From contig NC_071615.1 in assembly GCF_014839835.1 (NCBI RefSeq), positions 18,981,001 through 19,045,000 of the forward strand: a stretch of DNA of 64,000 nt, given 5' to 3'. Both the position numbers and the translations under genes were made by a program. Source of the DNA: Dryobates pubescens. Taxonomy: Eukaryota > Chordata > Aves > Piciformes > Picidae. Shown here in pieces: positions 25,201 to 35,150 of the stretch (positions are counted from its first letter, which is position 1; every line of letters starts with the position of its first letter). The notes beneath the pieces were generated by a model. It worked only from the letters and a program-made list of their open reading frames with translations. It did no database searches and was not told the DNA's origin.

Positions 25201-28200
25201 AGCAGCACTGGGGTGGCAGCAGCATCAGGGCAGGGATGGTGGCACTGGGAGGCCACAGCTTGAGTGCTGGGTTCAGCTCTGGGCTCCTCACTGCAGGAAC
25301 ATTGAGGAGCTGGAGCAGGGCCAGAGAAGGGCAACCAAGCTGGGGAAGGGTCTGGAGAAGAGGGCCAGGGAGGAGCAGCTGAGGGAGCTGGGGGGGTTCA
25401 GCCTGAAGAGGAGGCCAAGGAGAGACCTCATTGCTCTCCACAACTCTGAAAGGAGGTTGGAGCCAGGTGGGTAACAGGGCAAGGACAAGAGGGAGCCTGG
25501 GAAGGTCCAGGTTGGATATTAGGAGAAATATCTTTGCCAGAAGAGTCACTGGGCAGTGTCCCAGGCTGCCCAGGGGGCTGCAGTCCCCATCCCTGCAGGT
25601 CTCTGAAAGCTGCCTGGATGAGGGGCTGAGAGCCATGGTCGAGCAGCTGAGGCCAGAGAGATGCTAGGGCATGGCTGGGCTTGGTCTTAAGGTCTTTCCT
25701 GAAGAGGTGATGCTCTGAAGGGAGCAGCTGCTGGTGCTGAGCCTCTCTTCTTGGGCTGTCAGTGTGCTGCAGCTGCTGGTGCTGAGCCTCTCTTCTTGGG
25801 CTGTCAGTGTGCTGCTGCTGCAGTGTGTGGCTGGTGCTGAGCCTCTCTTCTTGGGCTGTCAGTGTGCTGCTGCTGGTGCTGAGCCTCTCTTCTTGGGCTG
25901 TCAGTGTGCTGCTGCTGAGCTGCAGCTGCTGCAGTGTGTGGCTGGTGCTGAGCCTCTCTTCTTGGGCTGTCAGTGTGCTGCAGCTGCTGCTGCTGGTCCT
26001 GAGCCTCTCTTCTTGGGCTGTCAGTGTGCTGCTGCTGCTGCTGGTGCTGAGCCTCTCTTCTTGGGCTGTCAGTGTGCTGCTGCTGCTGGTCCTGAGCCTC
26101 TCTTCTTGGGCTGTCAGTGTGCTGCTGCTGCTGCTGGTGCTGAGCCTCTCTTCTTGGGCTGTCAGTGTGCTGCTGCTGCTGGTGCTGAGCCTCTCTTCTT
26201 GGGCTGTCAGTGTGCTGCTGCTGCTGGTGCTGAGCCTCTCTTCTTGGGCTGTCAGTGTGCTGCTGCTGCTGGTGCTGAGCCTCTCTTCTTGGGCTGTCAG
26301 TGTGCTGCTGCTGCAGTGTGCTGCTGGTTCTGAGCCTCTCTTCTTGGGCTGTCAGTGTGCTGCTGCTGCAGTGTGCTGCTGGTTCTGAGCCTCTCTTCTT
26401 GGGCTGTCAGTGTGCTGCTGCTGCTGGTGCTGAGCCTCTCTTCTTGGGCTGTCAGTGTGCTGCGGCTGCTGCAGTATGTGGCTGGTGCTGAGCCTCTCTT
26501 CTTGGGCTGTCAGTGTGCTGCTGCTGCTGAGCTGCAGCTGCTGCAGTGTGTGGCTGGTGCTGAGCCTCTCTTCTTGGGCTGTCAGTGTGCTGCTGCTGGT
26601 GCTGAGCCTCTCTTCTTGGGCTGTCAGTGTGCTGCAGCTGCTGCAGTGTGCTGCTGGTTCTGAGCCTCTCTTCTTGGGCTGTCAGTGTGCTGCTGCTGGT
26701 GCTGAGCCTCTCTTCTTGGGCTGTCAGTGTGCTGCAGCTGCTGCAGTGTGCTGCTGGTTCTGAGCCTCTCTTCTTGGGCTGTCAGTGTGCTGCAGCTGCT
26801 GCTGCTGAGCCTCTCTTCTTGGGCTGTCAGTGTGCTGCTGCTGAGCTGCAGCTGCTGCAGTGTGTGGCTGGTGCTGAGCCTCTCTTCTTGGGCTGTCAGT
26901 GTGCTGCAGCTGCTGCAGTGTGTGGCTGGTGCTGAGCCTCTCTTCTTGGGCTGTCAGTGTGCTGCAGCTGTGCAGAGGGCTGCCTGCAGGGCCCTGCTCC
27001 TGTGCTCACTGTTGGGGCCCAGCTGTCTGCAGCGCTTGGCAGAACCCATGCAGGGAAGCAGCCTCCTGCTGGGGGAATGTCCTGGGAGGAGTCCCAGCTC
27101 CCCTGGCTGCCCTGCTGGGTGCAGGAGCTGCTGGGCACTGTAGCTGTAGGCCCTGCTGCCTGCAGCAGCCCTGGATGTAAGCAGAGGCTGCCCCAGCGCT
27201 GGCAGTGAGGGTCAGAGGCAAGCCCTCACTGCAGGTCCTGGCAGTGGCTAGGCCCCAGCTCCCCTGCAGTGCTCACTGCAGCTGTTGCCTGCATGAGAAG
27301 CTGCTCTCACTCACTCCTCACCTGGAGCTGCACAGCTGCACCACCTCTGCTGCTGTGGCAGGCAGGCAGAGCCTCCCCACCCCCTGGGACTGGGCTCTTC
27401 AGGAGCAGTCCTAAAGCAGCCCTGGCTTGAGCTCAGGGAGCTCCTCTTCAGTGACCTTTGCAGCAGGCTGGCTGGGAGTCTGTTGCCTTGGACTGTGTGT
27501 GAAGGAGCTGCTCAGTGCTCCTCAGCACCTCTGTGACTGGCAGCTGCTGCCTGGGGACCCAGAATGCCTTTCCTTCTGTGATGCAGGCAGGTGAGGTGCT
27601 GCAGCTCTGGCTGCCAGGCCAGATGGCTCTGATAGCTCTTTCTCTGCTCTCAGGGTGGTGTTGCAGCTTAGCTGCTCTGTGTCAGAGGTGCTGGAGCCTC
27701 TGGGGTCTGATCACAAGCACAGGGAGTCTTGGTGGGCAGCAGAGGGTTCAGCTCTGGTTCTGTTGTCACTGTCTTGCACAGAGATCTCTTCACATCTGCT
27801 CACTGAGAAGGGGAAGGAACATCATCTTGCAGCTCAGCATTAAATGTAGCCTGTGGGTTACCAGTGCAGGCTGGGGGAGGAGGTGGTAGAGAGCAGCCCT
27901 GCAGGGAAGGCCTTGGGGGTGGGCAGGAGCTAGCAATGGGCACTGGCAGCACAGTGCCCATTGCCAGAGTGGGAGAGAGAGGATCCTGCCCCTCTGCTAT
28001 GGGGCCCCCAACACACAGGGAGGACCTGGAGCTGCTGGAGAGGGGCCAGAGATGAGCAGAGGCTGCAGAACCTCCCCTGTGGGGCCAGGCTGGGAGAGTT
28101 CAGCCTGGAGAAGAGAAGGCTCCAGGGAGACCTCAGAGCAGCCTTCAGTACCTGAAGGGCTCCAGGAGAGCTGGGGAGGGACTTTAGTGGCAGGGCAAGG

Positions 28201-31200
28201 GGCAATGGCTTGAGCTGGAGGGGAGATTTAGGCTGCAGGTTGGAAGCTCTTTACTCTGAGGGTGGTAGAACGCTGGAGCAGGGTGCCCAGGGAGGTGGTG
28301 GAGGCCCTCTCCCTGTAGACATTGAAGGTCAGACTTGATGGGGCTGTAAGCAGCCTGGGGGATGGGGCTGTAAGCAGCCTGGGGATGTCCCTGCTGAGTG
28401 GGGGGGGGGTTGGACAAGAGACCCTCTAGAAGCCCCTCCCAAGGCACCCTGTGGTGCTTCAAGCACCATCTCCCAGGAGCTCCAAGGCAGGGTGTGCAGG
28501 AGGACTGCCTTAGGTGCCCAGCAGCTCATGACTGCAGAGCTGTGCCCCTGGGTGGCTGTGCCACGGGGGGAAGTGGGTGTCCTTGGCTGTAGTGCTGGGG
28601 CCCTGGCAAGGGTGCAAGGAGAGCCTTGCTCAGAGCAGTGAGACAGTGTAAGACACTGGAGGTGCAGCTCCAGGGTAAGCCAGTTGGTCAGGATGGTGCT
28701 GAAGCCCGTCAGGAGAGGCTGTGCCAAGCTGTGCAGCACTTGTGGCTGCCCACCAGGGGAGTGTGACAACTTCAGTGCCATCTAAGGCTGCAGGGAGGAA
28801 AGGAGCTGCCCCAGAGCAGCATGGGCAGATGCACAGGCTCAGGGCACCGGCTCTGGCCTCTTCCCTGCAGTTGGGATGTGACTGGGAATTGCCAGAGGGG
28901 GCTCTTGTGGCCCTCCCCACTGGCTGGCTCTGTCAGTGGCACTGCAAACCCAGCACTGCACTGCAGCACCTCGGGGGCCTCCAGGAGGCCAGCACTGCTC
29001 TGTCAGTGGTGATTTCCCTCCTGAGCCTCTGCTAGGTTCAGAGGAGGTGGCAGAGGAGTGGCTTCTGCTCTGTGCCCTTGGCCTGCCTCTGGATGCCTCC
29101 CACTCCCTGGGGGGAGCTTCATCCAGGAGCAGAGCTTTGTGGCTCAGGCTGGGGGCTGCCTGCTAGGCTTGCTGGGGCCAGACCCTTAAGTGATGCCATC
29201 ACAGGCTGCCAGCCAAGCTTGTGTGCTAGCTCCCAGGCTCAGCTTACACCTGCAGCTAAAACCTGGCTCCTGCTCTTGGCTCAGGCTTCCTGCTGAGCTG
29301 GGTTCTGGTTGGGAATGGCTGAAGAGCCTTCCACACTCTGGCTCTGTGACAGTTCAAGAGCTTTGTTGCTCCAGAACCAGGTTTTGTAGCTAAAGCTGAG
29401 CTTGCCACTGGCAGTGACTGCTGTTGGTGCTGCTCTTGGTGCAGAGCCAGGGCATTGCTGCTTCAGCCCTCTCTGCTCAGAGGCTCTAAGCAAGCAGCAG
29501 CAAAGCACAGCCTAACCCTCTGCATGCTTCCTGGCATCTCTTGGGCCAGGGGCACTGTCTGGTGCCTGGATGCTGGTGTAAGGCAGCTCCAGCTCTGGAG
29601 CAAGCTGCTCTCCCTTGTAGAAAGCTGAGCTGCTGAGTGGCTGGAGAAAAACAGCAAGGGTCTGAACAGTGCCAAGACTGGCAAGTGCCCCCCAGCTTTA
29701 GTGCTCTCCAGTAGCCTTTTGGAGCAGGCAGGAGCACCTCCCTGCTGCACAGGACTTGCAACATCAGCCTGGGGTCTGGGAAGGAGACCCCCTGCCACCT
29801 AGCTCCCCGGTGATGCTTCACAGGCTGGTGGTGAGCACCTCCTGGGTGCTGCTGAGTGCAGCCCCGGGGTAAGGGGCTCCTGCAGCACGGCTTGGAGGAA
29901 GGGAACTCTCTGCAAGTACTTCAGAAGCAAAGGAGGGAGTTTGGAAAGCTTTTGAGGGACTTCAGAGTGTTGAAGGCAGAAGCTGCTTCTTGGGTTGGTG
30001 CTTTGGGACTCTTGCAGTTCTCAGCCTGTGTTCTGCTTGAAAACCAAGTTTTGGGTTCTTGCATTGGGCTCTGTGTGCTCAAGTGATCAGTGAACCTTTG
30101 GGGTGAGGTGGTTGTGGTGCTCCATGGCCTACAAAGCCATGGCAGGACTGGGGAGAGCAGAGCAAAGCTAGAAATGGGGAGACTGGCTGCCCAGGAGGGT
30201 GGTGAGAGCCTGGCACAGGCTGCCCAGGGAGGTGGTGGCAGCCTCCTGGCTGGAGGTGTTTGCAGCCAGGCTGGAGGTGGCTGTGAGCAACCTGCTGCAG
30301 TGTGAGGTGTCCCTGGCCATGGCAGGGGGTTGGAGCTGGCTGAGCCTTGAGCTCCCTCCCAGCCCTGACAGCTCTGTGAGTCTCTGCTTTGTGGTTCCAG
30401 TGGCTGGATTAAGTGTTTGGACCTGAGCCCTTCCCAGGTGAGGCTGACACATAGTAGTATCACAGCATCAGTCAGGGTTGGGAGGGACCCCAAGGTTCCA
30501 ACCCCCCTGCCATGGGCAGGGACACCCCACACTGGATCAGCCTGGCCAGAGCCTCATCCAGCCTGGGCTTAAACACCTCCAGGGCCTCAACCAGCTCCCT
30601 GGACAACCCATTCCAGGGCTTCACCACTCTCCTGGGGAAGAACTTCCTTTCTCCTAGGAGTGAAGTGCAGCAACGTGCAGGTGTGCTGCTCTCTGCTTGG
30701 TGCCACCTCTGATGGAGCTGAAGGGGCCTGTTCAGCCCCAGGCCAAAGCACGGCAGAGAAGCTTTGTGGAAGAGGCCCCAGGACAGGCCCTGTTGCACAG
30801 GGGATGCATGAGACAGCTCGGCCCAAGTGGCTCACAGGTCAGGGGCTGTAAAGTGAGGCTTGCAGCTGGCTTGCAGCCTGCTGTGCTGGAAGTGCTTTGC
30901 TGTGCTTCCCCTGCAGCTCAGCTGAGCAGAGTCCTGCAGTGTGGGCTTGCTGAGGGCACCAGCTCTGAGCTAACAGGCTTTGGGCTTTGGGTTTCAGTTC
31001 CTGAGCAGGAGTCTGCCCTGCTGTGGAGCTGCCTTAGGAGCAGTATTCTGTTACCAGGCCTGTCCCAACAGCGCCTTTGGTCACTTCCTGGTCCTGCAGG
31101 GGAATGGCCCTGCCTGACAAACCCAGCAGTCAAGTGACTTAGCTTTGCGTAACTCTTCCTTGTGCTGACTCAGCTGTTCTGGGGGGGACTGCGGGCGGCG

Positions 31201-33104
31201 CCGGGGGGGCTGCAGGCGCCGGGATGTCTAATGGCCCTTTTCTCTCTCTCGCAGCCCTGGGAGCCGCCTATGGCACAGCGAAGAGCGGCACAGGCATCGC
31301 GGCCATGTCGGTGATGAGGCCTGAGCTGATCATGAAGTCCATCATCCCCGTGGTCATGGCCGGCATCATCGCCATCTACGGGCTGGTGGTGGCGGTGCTG
31401 ATCGCCAACGCCCTCTCGCCCTCCATCACGCTCTTCAAGTGAGTGCCTGCCCCTGCCAGCACGCTGCTGCTGCTGCTGGGCTCTGCTGCAGGCCCCTGGC
31501 AGGGCTGGACAGTGGTCAGCCCCTCCCAGCTGGGGCTGTGCAGCGTGGGCTGGGTGCCGGCTGCCCTGCCCGGCGCCCCTCTGGCAGCGCTGCCACTGCT
31601 GGAGATGCTGCAGGGGCTTCGGGCTCGAGGAGCTGGGCAGGCCAAGCTTGCTGCAGTGCCAAGCTGCAGGCCTGGCACACACAGGTCTCTCCCAGACTGA
31701 GTGCCTGTTGCCTGGGAGATGCCAGTGAATAATTAATGCTGCCCACTGCTTTGTGCTGCCTATGCAATTCCCAGGCTGTGCGTCAGGCCTCTGACTAGCC
31801 ACAGCCTGAAACCTAAGCTGCATGTGGCTGGGGCTGCTTGGATTGAAAGGTCAGCATCAGGCAGTGCCTCTGAGCTCCAGCAGGTACCTGCACAGGCTGT
31901 GGCTGCTGAGCACTGTGCTTGGCCTGATAAACCACAGTGTAAGGAACAGCAGGTCCAGATGCCCCTTTGCAGTCACCAGGTGGCCAGATCTTGACAGAGA
32001 TCTTGACAGGGACTGCTCCTCAAGCACCCCTGCCTGGAAGGGCAAACCATTCCTGCCCAGCTCTTGTGCAAGAGACTGACTCATCCCCTGGCTGTGCTGT
32101 GGCTGCATAAAGGTTGCTGAAGGAGGGAGACAGCAGCAGCACTGCTCTTAGTGCCAGCCCATGTGGGTTGAAGGACAGCTCTGGCAGCACCTGAAGCCTG
32201 CAGCTGACTGGATGTGGCTCTGAACAACCTGATCCAGTGTGAGGTGTCCCTGCCCATGGCAAGGGGTTGGAACTGGATCATCCTTGAGGTCACTTCCAAC
32301 CCTGTCAGCTCTGTGATTCTGTGACTGAAGTGGCTACAGATGAGCTGGGTGGCTGTGAATTCCCAGTAGCTTAGCTTAGTTAAGAGCCACACCTGAGGGT
32401 AAGCTCTAGGTCTTGCTTAGCTGCCCCTCTTTTAAAGTATCAGAGCTAGAAGTCTCAGGAGTGCTGGTGCTTGCTTAGGGTGCAGCAGCTTTCTGCCTTC
32501 CCCAGGCACCCAGCACCAGAACAGGAGGCTGCAGTCTCCAGCTGTGTAAGGGGAGGTTTAGGCTTGATCTTAGGAGCTCTTCCCAGAGAGAGAGTGCCCA
32601 TGGGAATGGGCTGCCAGGGGAGGGGGTCTGCAACTGCCACAGGCTTGATGATCTTGGAGGTCTCTTCCAACCTGGCTGACTCTGTAGTGAGGGGAGGGCA
32701 GGGGTCCCGCAGGGCTGTAGTGGGGGGGGGGGGGGAGGAGGAGGTGGGGACCCAAGGTGGGGGTGGGGAGGAGGTGGGGACCCGAGGGGCTGGGGGGGAG
32801 GAGGGGAACGAGCCGAGGGGCTGTGGTGAGGGGGAAGGTCCGGGAGGCCCAGCCGCCTGCCTCTGACAGCCTTCTCTCTCTCTCCCCCACCTGCGGCAGG
32901 AGCTTTCTGCAGCTGGGCGCCGGCCTGAGCGTGGGCCTGAGCGGGCTGGCCGCCGGCTTCGCCATCGGCATCGTGGGCGACGCGGGGGTGCGGGGCACGG
33001 CGCAGCAGCCCCGGTTATTCGTGGGCATGATCCTCATCCTCATCTTCGCCGAGGTCCTGGGGCTCTACGGCCTGATCGTGGCCCTCATCCTCTCCACAAA
33101 GTAA
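16274..33104 (+). CDS. ATP6V0C: V-type proton ATPase 16 kDa proteolipid subunit c
   Basis: Coding exons are 16274-16349, 31255-31438 and 32900-33104; phases (1, then 2) fit and both introns are GT-AG. The product is 154 aa, against 155 in human. It forms the membrane c-ring of the V-ATPase Vo sector, which turns as protons cross lysosomal, endosomal and Golgi membranes. The sequence shows four hydrophobic helices in two homologous hairpins: the first runs from [10 protein letters not shown] through [17 protein letters not shown], the second from [15 protein letters not shown] to the C-terminal LILSTK. The proton-carrying glutamate is E138 in [13 protein letters not shown] (human E139). The N-terminus [17 protein letters not shown] is one residue shorter than the human form. 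The start is the first ATG of the exon, with a purine at -3 (gccATG). Intron 1 is about 14.9 kb and holds a nested CR1 and a minisatellite. The call is essentially certain by family recognition. Confidence 0.98.
17938..18395 (+). mobile_element. Older CR1 3' fragment, left part (split by insertion)
   Basis: Begins with CTGGGCCCCTCAGGGTAGGA, then the standard CR1 C-terminal and 3' UTR sequence up to GAGAGGTTGGACTTGGTGAT. It resumes at about 21617 with CTCCAAGGTCATTTTCAACC. Confidence 0.9.
18396..21616 (+). mobile_element. Young CR1 LINE, 5'-truncated in ORF1, inserted in an older CR1
   Basis: The element starts inside ORF1. Codons up to the stop at 18660 include [15 protein letters not shown], the C-terminal esterase-like part of CR1 ORF1. 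It then carries an intact ORF2, a short 3' UTR ending in GATCTTGAAGGTCTCTTCC, and three tail units of TATTCTATG (about 21588-21614). Left of 18396 and right of 21617 lie the two halves of another CR1 3' end, so this is a nested insertion. The intact ORF2 suggests a young copy. No target-site duplication longer than a base or two is visible, as is usual for CR1. Confidence 0.92.
18759..21518 (+). CDS. CR1 LINE ORF2: endonuclease plus reverse transcriptase, intact frame
   Basis: A 919-codon frame without interruption. The N-terminal third is an APE-type endonuclease: [12 protein letters not shown] at the start, [32 protein letters not shown] and [10 protein letters not shown]. The middle is a reverse transcriptase with [61 protein letters not shown] and the catalytic FADDTKL. 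The C-terminal part has [17 protein letters not shown] and [17 protein letters not shown], typical of CR1. The length is close to full CR1 ORF2. The enzyme nicks DNA and copies its own RNA in place. It lies inside ATP6V0C intron 1 in sense orientation. Confidence 0.95.
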   Translation: MYTNARSMGNKQEELEALLQQESYDVVAITETWWDSSHDWSAAIDGYRLFRRDRQGRRGGGVAMYIREALDAIELEIRDNQVECLWARIRGKTGRADILVGVCYRPPNQEDDVDEAFYRQLKAVSRSPDLVLMGDFNLPDICWDLNTAERRQSRRFLDCMEDSFLSQVLREPTRGKALLDLLFTNREGLVGDVVVGGCLGASDHEIIEFSVFGQTKRGSKKTSTLDFRRADFRLLKEIIQRVPWEKALKNKGVQEGWTCFKKELMKAQEQAVPMCRKRSRRGRRPAWLCNELLIELREKKRVYHLWKKGEATHGMFKEVARACRRKIREAKAYLELKLASDVKDNKKSFYKYINSKRKGRDNLHSLVDMEGNVVTQDEEKAEVLNTFFTSVFTTWKERLPDSWPAELAEGARELHGFPVFHEQVIGALLSSLDPHKSMGPDGIHPRVLRELADELAKPLSIIFHQSWLTGEIPADWKLANVVPIHKKGRLDEPGNYRPVSLTSVPGKIMEQVILSAITQHLEDGQGIRPSQHGFRKGRSCLTNLISFYDQVTRLVDVGRPVDVVYLDLSKAFDTVPHSKLLAKLSAHGLDGTTLRWVRNWLEGRAQRVVVNGATSSWQPVTSGVPQGSVLGPMLFNIFIDDLDEGIESIISKFADDTKLGAGVDLLEGREALQRDLDRLGSWAESNGMRFNTSKCRVLHIGHSNPMQSYRLGSEWLESSQAERDLGVLVDGRLNMSLQCAQAAKRANGILACIRNSVASRSREVILPLYTALVRPHLEYCVQFWAPQFRKDVDLLERVQRRATKLVRGLEHKPYEERLRELGLLSLEKRRLRGDLITLYNYLKGGCRQTDVGLFSQASSTRTRGHSLRLRQGRFRLDVRKKFYTERVIAHWNGLPGEVVESPSLEVFRRRLDRVLGAVG
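21617..21655 (+). mobile_element. Older CR1 3' end, right part
   Basis: The sequence CTCCAAGGTCATTTTCAACC, then TGGTTAATTCTATTTTAAG, is exactly what should follow the break at 18395 in a CR1 3' terminus. Confidence 0.85.
21656..25250. other. ATP6V0C intron 1, no repeat family recognised
   Basis: About 3.6 kb of intron, G-rich over C and full of TGCTG/CAGCTG words. Near 21795-21807 lies AGCTGAGTCAGCA, 12 of 13 bases of a T-MARE. No exon is recognised. Confidence 0.5.
25254..25700 (+). mobile_element. CR1 3' fragment
   Basis: ORF2 C-terminal remains ([21 protein letters not shown]) and 3' UTR, degraded, ending near GGTCTTAAGGTCTTTCC. Confidence 0.85.
25730..26970. repeat. Approximately 45-bp minisatellite, about 24 units, in ATP6V0C intron 1
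   Basis: Every unit contains TGAGCCTCTCTTCTTGGGCT, then GTCAGTGTGCTG. Between cores lies a GCTGCTG stretch that varies in length. Some units carry an extra CAGTGTGTGGCTG or GAGCTGCAGCTGCTG, giving spacings of 42, 45, 55 or 69 bp. The reading frames through it encode repeated [10 protein letters not shown] or LSSWAVSV and are an artefact of the repeat. Confidence 0.96.
26971..27865. other. ATP6V0C intron 1, nothing recognised
   Basis: CTG/CAG-rich intron sequence without a known repeat family or exon. Confidence 0.45.
27866..28465 (+). mobile_element. CR1 3' fragment with short hairpin
   Basis: CR1 ORF2 C-terminus and 3' UTR remains. A 13-bp perfect inverted repeat (27933-27945 with 27952-27964, six-base loop) lies near its left end and shares its arm sequence with the larger hairpins at 40.5 and 57.1 kb. 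A 24-bp direct duplication lies at about 28341-28385. Confidence 0.8.
28466..30105. other. ATP6V0C intron 1, nothing recognised
   Basis: Non-repeat intron sequence; no exon is supported. Confidence 0.45.
30160..30395 (+). mobile_element. CR1 3' end
   Basis: GGTGTTTGCAGCCAGGCTGG, then the subfamily terminus ending CCAGCCCTGACAGCTCTGTG. Confidence 0.88.
30455..30660 (-). mobile_element. CR1 3' end
   Basis: GCATCAGTCAGGGTTGGGAG at the reversed terminus, followed by the usual 3' UTR to about 30655. It is tail to tail with the previous copy. Confidence 0.88.
31163..31175. promoter_or_regulatory. Near-perfect T-MARE in ATP6V0C intron 1
   Basis: TGCTGACTCAGCT matches the Maf recognition element TGCTGASTCAGCA at 12 of 13 bases, about 80 bases before exon 2. 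Confidence 0.3.
32210..32325 (+). mobile_element. CR1 3'-end scrap in ATP6V0C intron 2
   Basis: GATCCAGTGTGAGGTGTCCC to CAACCCTGTCAGCTCTGTGA. Confidence 0.8.
32500..32690 (+). mobile_element. CR1 3'-end scrap in ATP6V0C intron 2
   Basis: Begins CACCAGAACAGGAGGCTGCA and ends GATCTTGGAGGTCTCTTCCA. Confidence 0.8.
32715..32835. repeat. G-rich tract upstream of ATP6V0C exon 3
   Basis: A run of about 14 Gs and two diverged copies of a GAGGAGGTGGGGACCC unit with many G-runs of three or more. It is able in principle to form G-quadruplexes. It ends about 65 bases before the acceptor. Confidence 0.7.
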
Positions 33105-33765
33105 GGGCGGGGCCGAGGGAGGCGGCGGCGAACCCCCGCTCGGGAAGGAGCCCCCGGCGGCGCCGCGGGCGAGCGCGGCCCCCGCGGCCTGTACAGCGTC
33201 CCCCCGGTAGCTGCTCCCTTGTAAATGCGTTAGTGACTCCGTCTGTCCTTGTGTGTACCGGCACGCCGGGCGCGCCGCCGCCCGGCCCGCGGCAGCCCCC
33301 GTGCCCTCCCCTCGCTGTTAGTACTTTCTGTATAAATATGAACTAGCACTGTCGGTTTTTGTTCGTTCTGGGTTTTTTTTCTCTCTCTCTCTCCACTGGA
33401 TGTTTATTTATATAAAGACAAAGACTCGACATGTTCGTCCGTCCCTCAGGAGCGAGGACCTGCCTTTCTTTTCCCCCCTCCCTGACTTCCCATCGCTATA
33501 TATATTAATCTTATATATATATATAGGGTAGATTTGCACTGTGGGGTCAGTTGTTTCAAGTGCAGAGCAATTCCTTGGGTATGTAACTTTTGGATCTCAA
33601 AAGATTGCTGTGGTGTCCTGGTATTGGAGTATGAGAATCTCTTCTGTGTTTTATCAGCAGCAGCAGCCCGAAGCGCTGCGGTGGCCGGCGGCAGCCTTCC
33701 GCGCCCGCTCTCGGGGTACAAACTTCTACCATGTTTCCCAATAAAACTTCCTCACTACGTTGCTG
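33105..33765 (+). other. ATP6V0C: ATP6V0C 3' UTR with polyadenylation signal
   Basis: About 640 bases follow the TAA stop. A GC-rich first third gives way to an AT-rich part with TATA repeats (33495-33525). A canonical AATAAA lies at 33740-33745, so cleavage is expected near 33760. A GT-rich stretch after it fits a downstream element. The end is inferred from the signal only. Confidence 0.75.
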
Positions 33766-34100
33766 TCCTGAGTCCTCTGCCTCTCGCTTCGTGCCGCTTC
33801 CTCCAGCAGGGACCGCGTCCGGTTCCGCGCCCCGCCAGCAGGACATTGAGGCGCGTGACCGCGAGGCTGGGGAGCGCTCAGGTGGAAGCAGTGAGAGCTG
33901 CACTTACAGGCAAAACTACACCCTGCAGGGCAATGCCCCAAACCCAGGGGGTTTGACTAGTGAGGAAGCAAATGATGCTCTGAAGCTCACAGTAACTCAG
34001 CTGGGTATCAGGGGGAATGCGAAATGAATGCTGAGAAACATCTGTGGTCAAAGGGAAAATAGCACCTGCCTTAAGTAACTCATAGCACAACACTCCTTGT
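33766..34100. other. Intergenic, nothing recognised
   Basis: Sequence between the ATP6V0C polyadenylation site and the next CR1. No feature is seen. Confidence 0.45.
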
Positions 34101-34104
34101 GTAC

Positions 34105-34610
34105 CTTGAGGCCTGTGTCCAGCTCTGGGCTCCTCAGCTCAAGAAGGACATTGAGAGACTTGAAGGTGTCCAGAGAAGGGCAACAAAGCTGGGGAGGGGT
34201 CTGGGGCACAGCCCTGGGAGGAGAGGCTGAGGGAGCTGGGGTTGCTTAGCCTGCAGAAGAGGAGGCTCAGGGGAGACCTTCTTGCTCTCTGCAACTCCCT
34301 GCAGGGAGGTTGGAGCCAGGAAGGGGTTGGTCTTTTCTCCCAGGCAAGCAGCACCAGAACAAGAGGACACAGTCTCAAGCTGTGCCAGGGGAAGTTCAGG
34401 CTGGAGGTGAGGAGAAAGCTCTTCCCAGAAAGAGGAATTGGCCACTGGGCTGTGCTGCCCAGGGAGGTGGTGGAGTCCCCATCCCTGGAGGTGTTCAAAA
34501 AGGAATTGGATGCACTGGGAGCCATGGTTTAGTTGTCAGGAGATGTTGGGTGAGAGGTTGGTCTTGATGATCTCTGAGGTCCTTTCCAACCTTGTTGATT
34601 GTATGAAGAG
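34105..34610 (+). mobile_element. CR1 3' fragment
   Basis: ORF2 C-terminus ([15 protein letters not shown]-like) and 3' UTR ending GATGATCTCTGAGGTCCTTT. Confidence 0.9.
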
Positions 34611-34664
34611 GGAAGGGGGTTGAGGTGTGGCTGTGCTGCTGTCTCTGCTAAAGTGTTTGTGGAA

Positions 34665-35150
34665 TCAGAAGGGTTGGGTTGGAAGGGACCCTGAAGATGA
34701 TCCAGCTCTGAGCCCCCCTGCTCTGGGCAGAGATACCTTCCACAAGCCCAACCTGGCCTTGAACACCTCCAGGGAGGAGGCATCCACAGCCTGTTCCAGA
34801 GGGCAGCCTGTTCAGTGTCTCCCCACCCTCACTGCAAAGGATTTCCTCACAGAGTACAGAATGTTAGGGGTTGGAAGGGACCAGGAAGGATCATCCAGTC
34901 CAGCCCCACCTGCCAGAGCAGGGTCCCCTAGAGTAGGTTGCACAGAGACACATTCAGTTGGGTTCTTCCTCATCTCCAGTCTCAGTCTCCCCTCTCCCAG
35001 CTCAAAGCCATTCCTCATTCTGGCACTCCCAGCCCTTGTCTAAAGTTCCTCCCCAGCTCTCCTGGAGCCCCATCAGGTACTGGAAGCTCTAGGATGTCCC
35101 TGGAGCCTTCTCTTCTCTAGGCTGAATAGCCCCAACTCTCAGCCTCTCTT
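34665..35150 (-). mobile_element. CR1 3' fragment interrupted by a second CR1 end
   Basis: A reversed CR1 runs from GGGTTGGAAGGGACCCTGAA to CAAAGGATTTCCTCA (about 34847) and resumes at about 34962 with GGGTTCTTCCTCATCTCC. The roughly 113 bp between form a second reversed CR1 terminus (TTAGGGGTTGGAAGGGACCA). Confidence 0.75.

Noticed and set aside
25734-26935. Frames encoding repeated [10 protein letters not shown] / LSSWAVSV, looking like a cysteine-rich membrane protein
   Set aside because: Artefact of the minisatellite in ATP6V0C intron 1; no start context or splice support.
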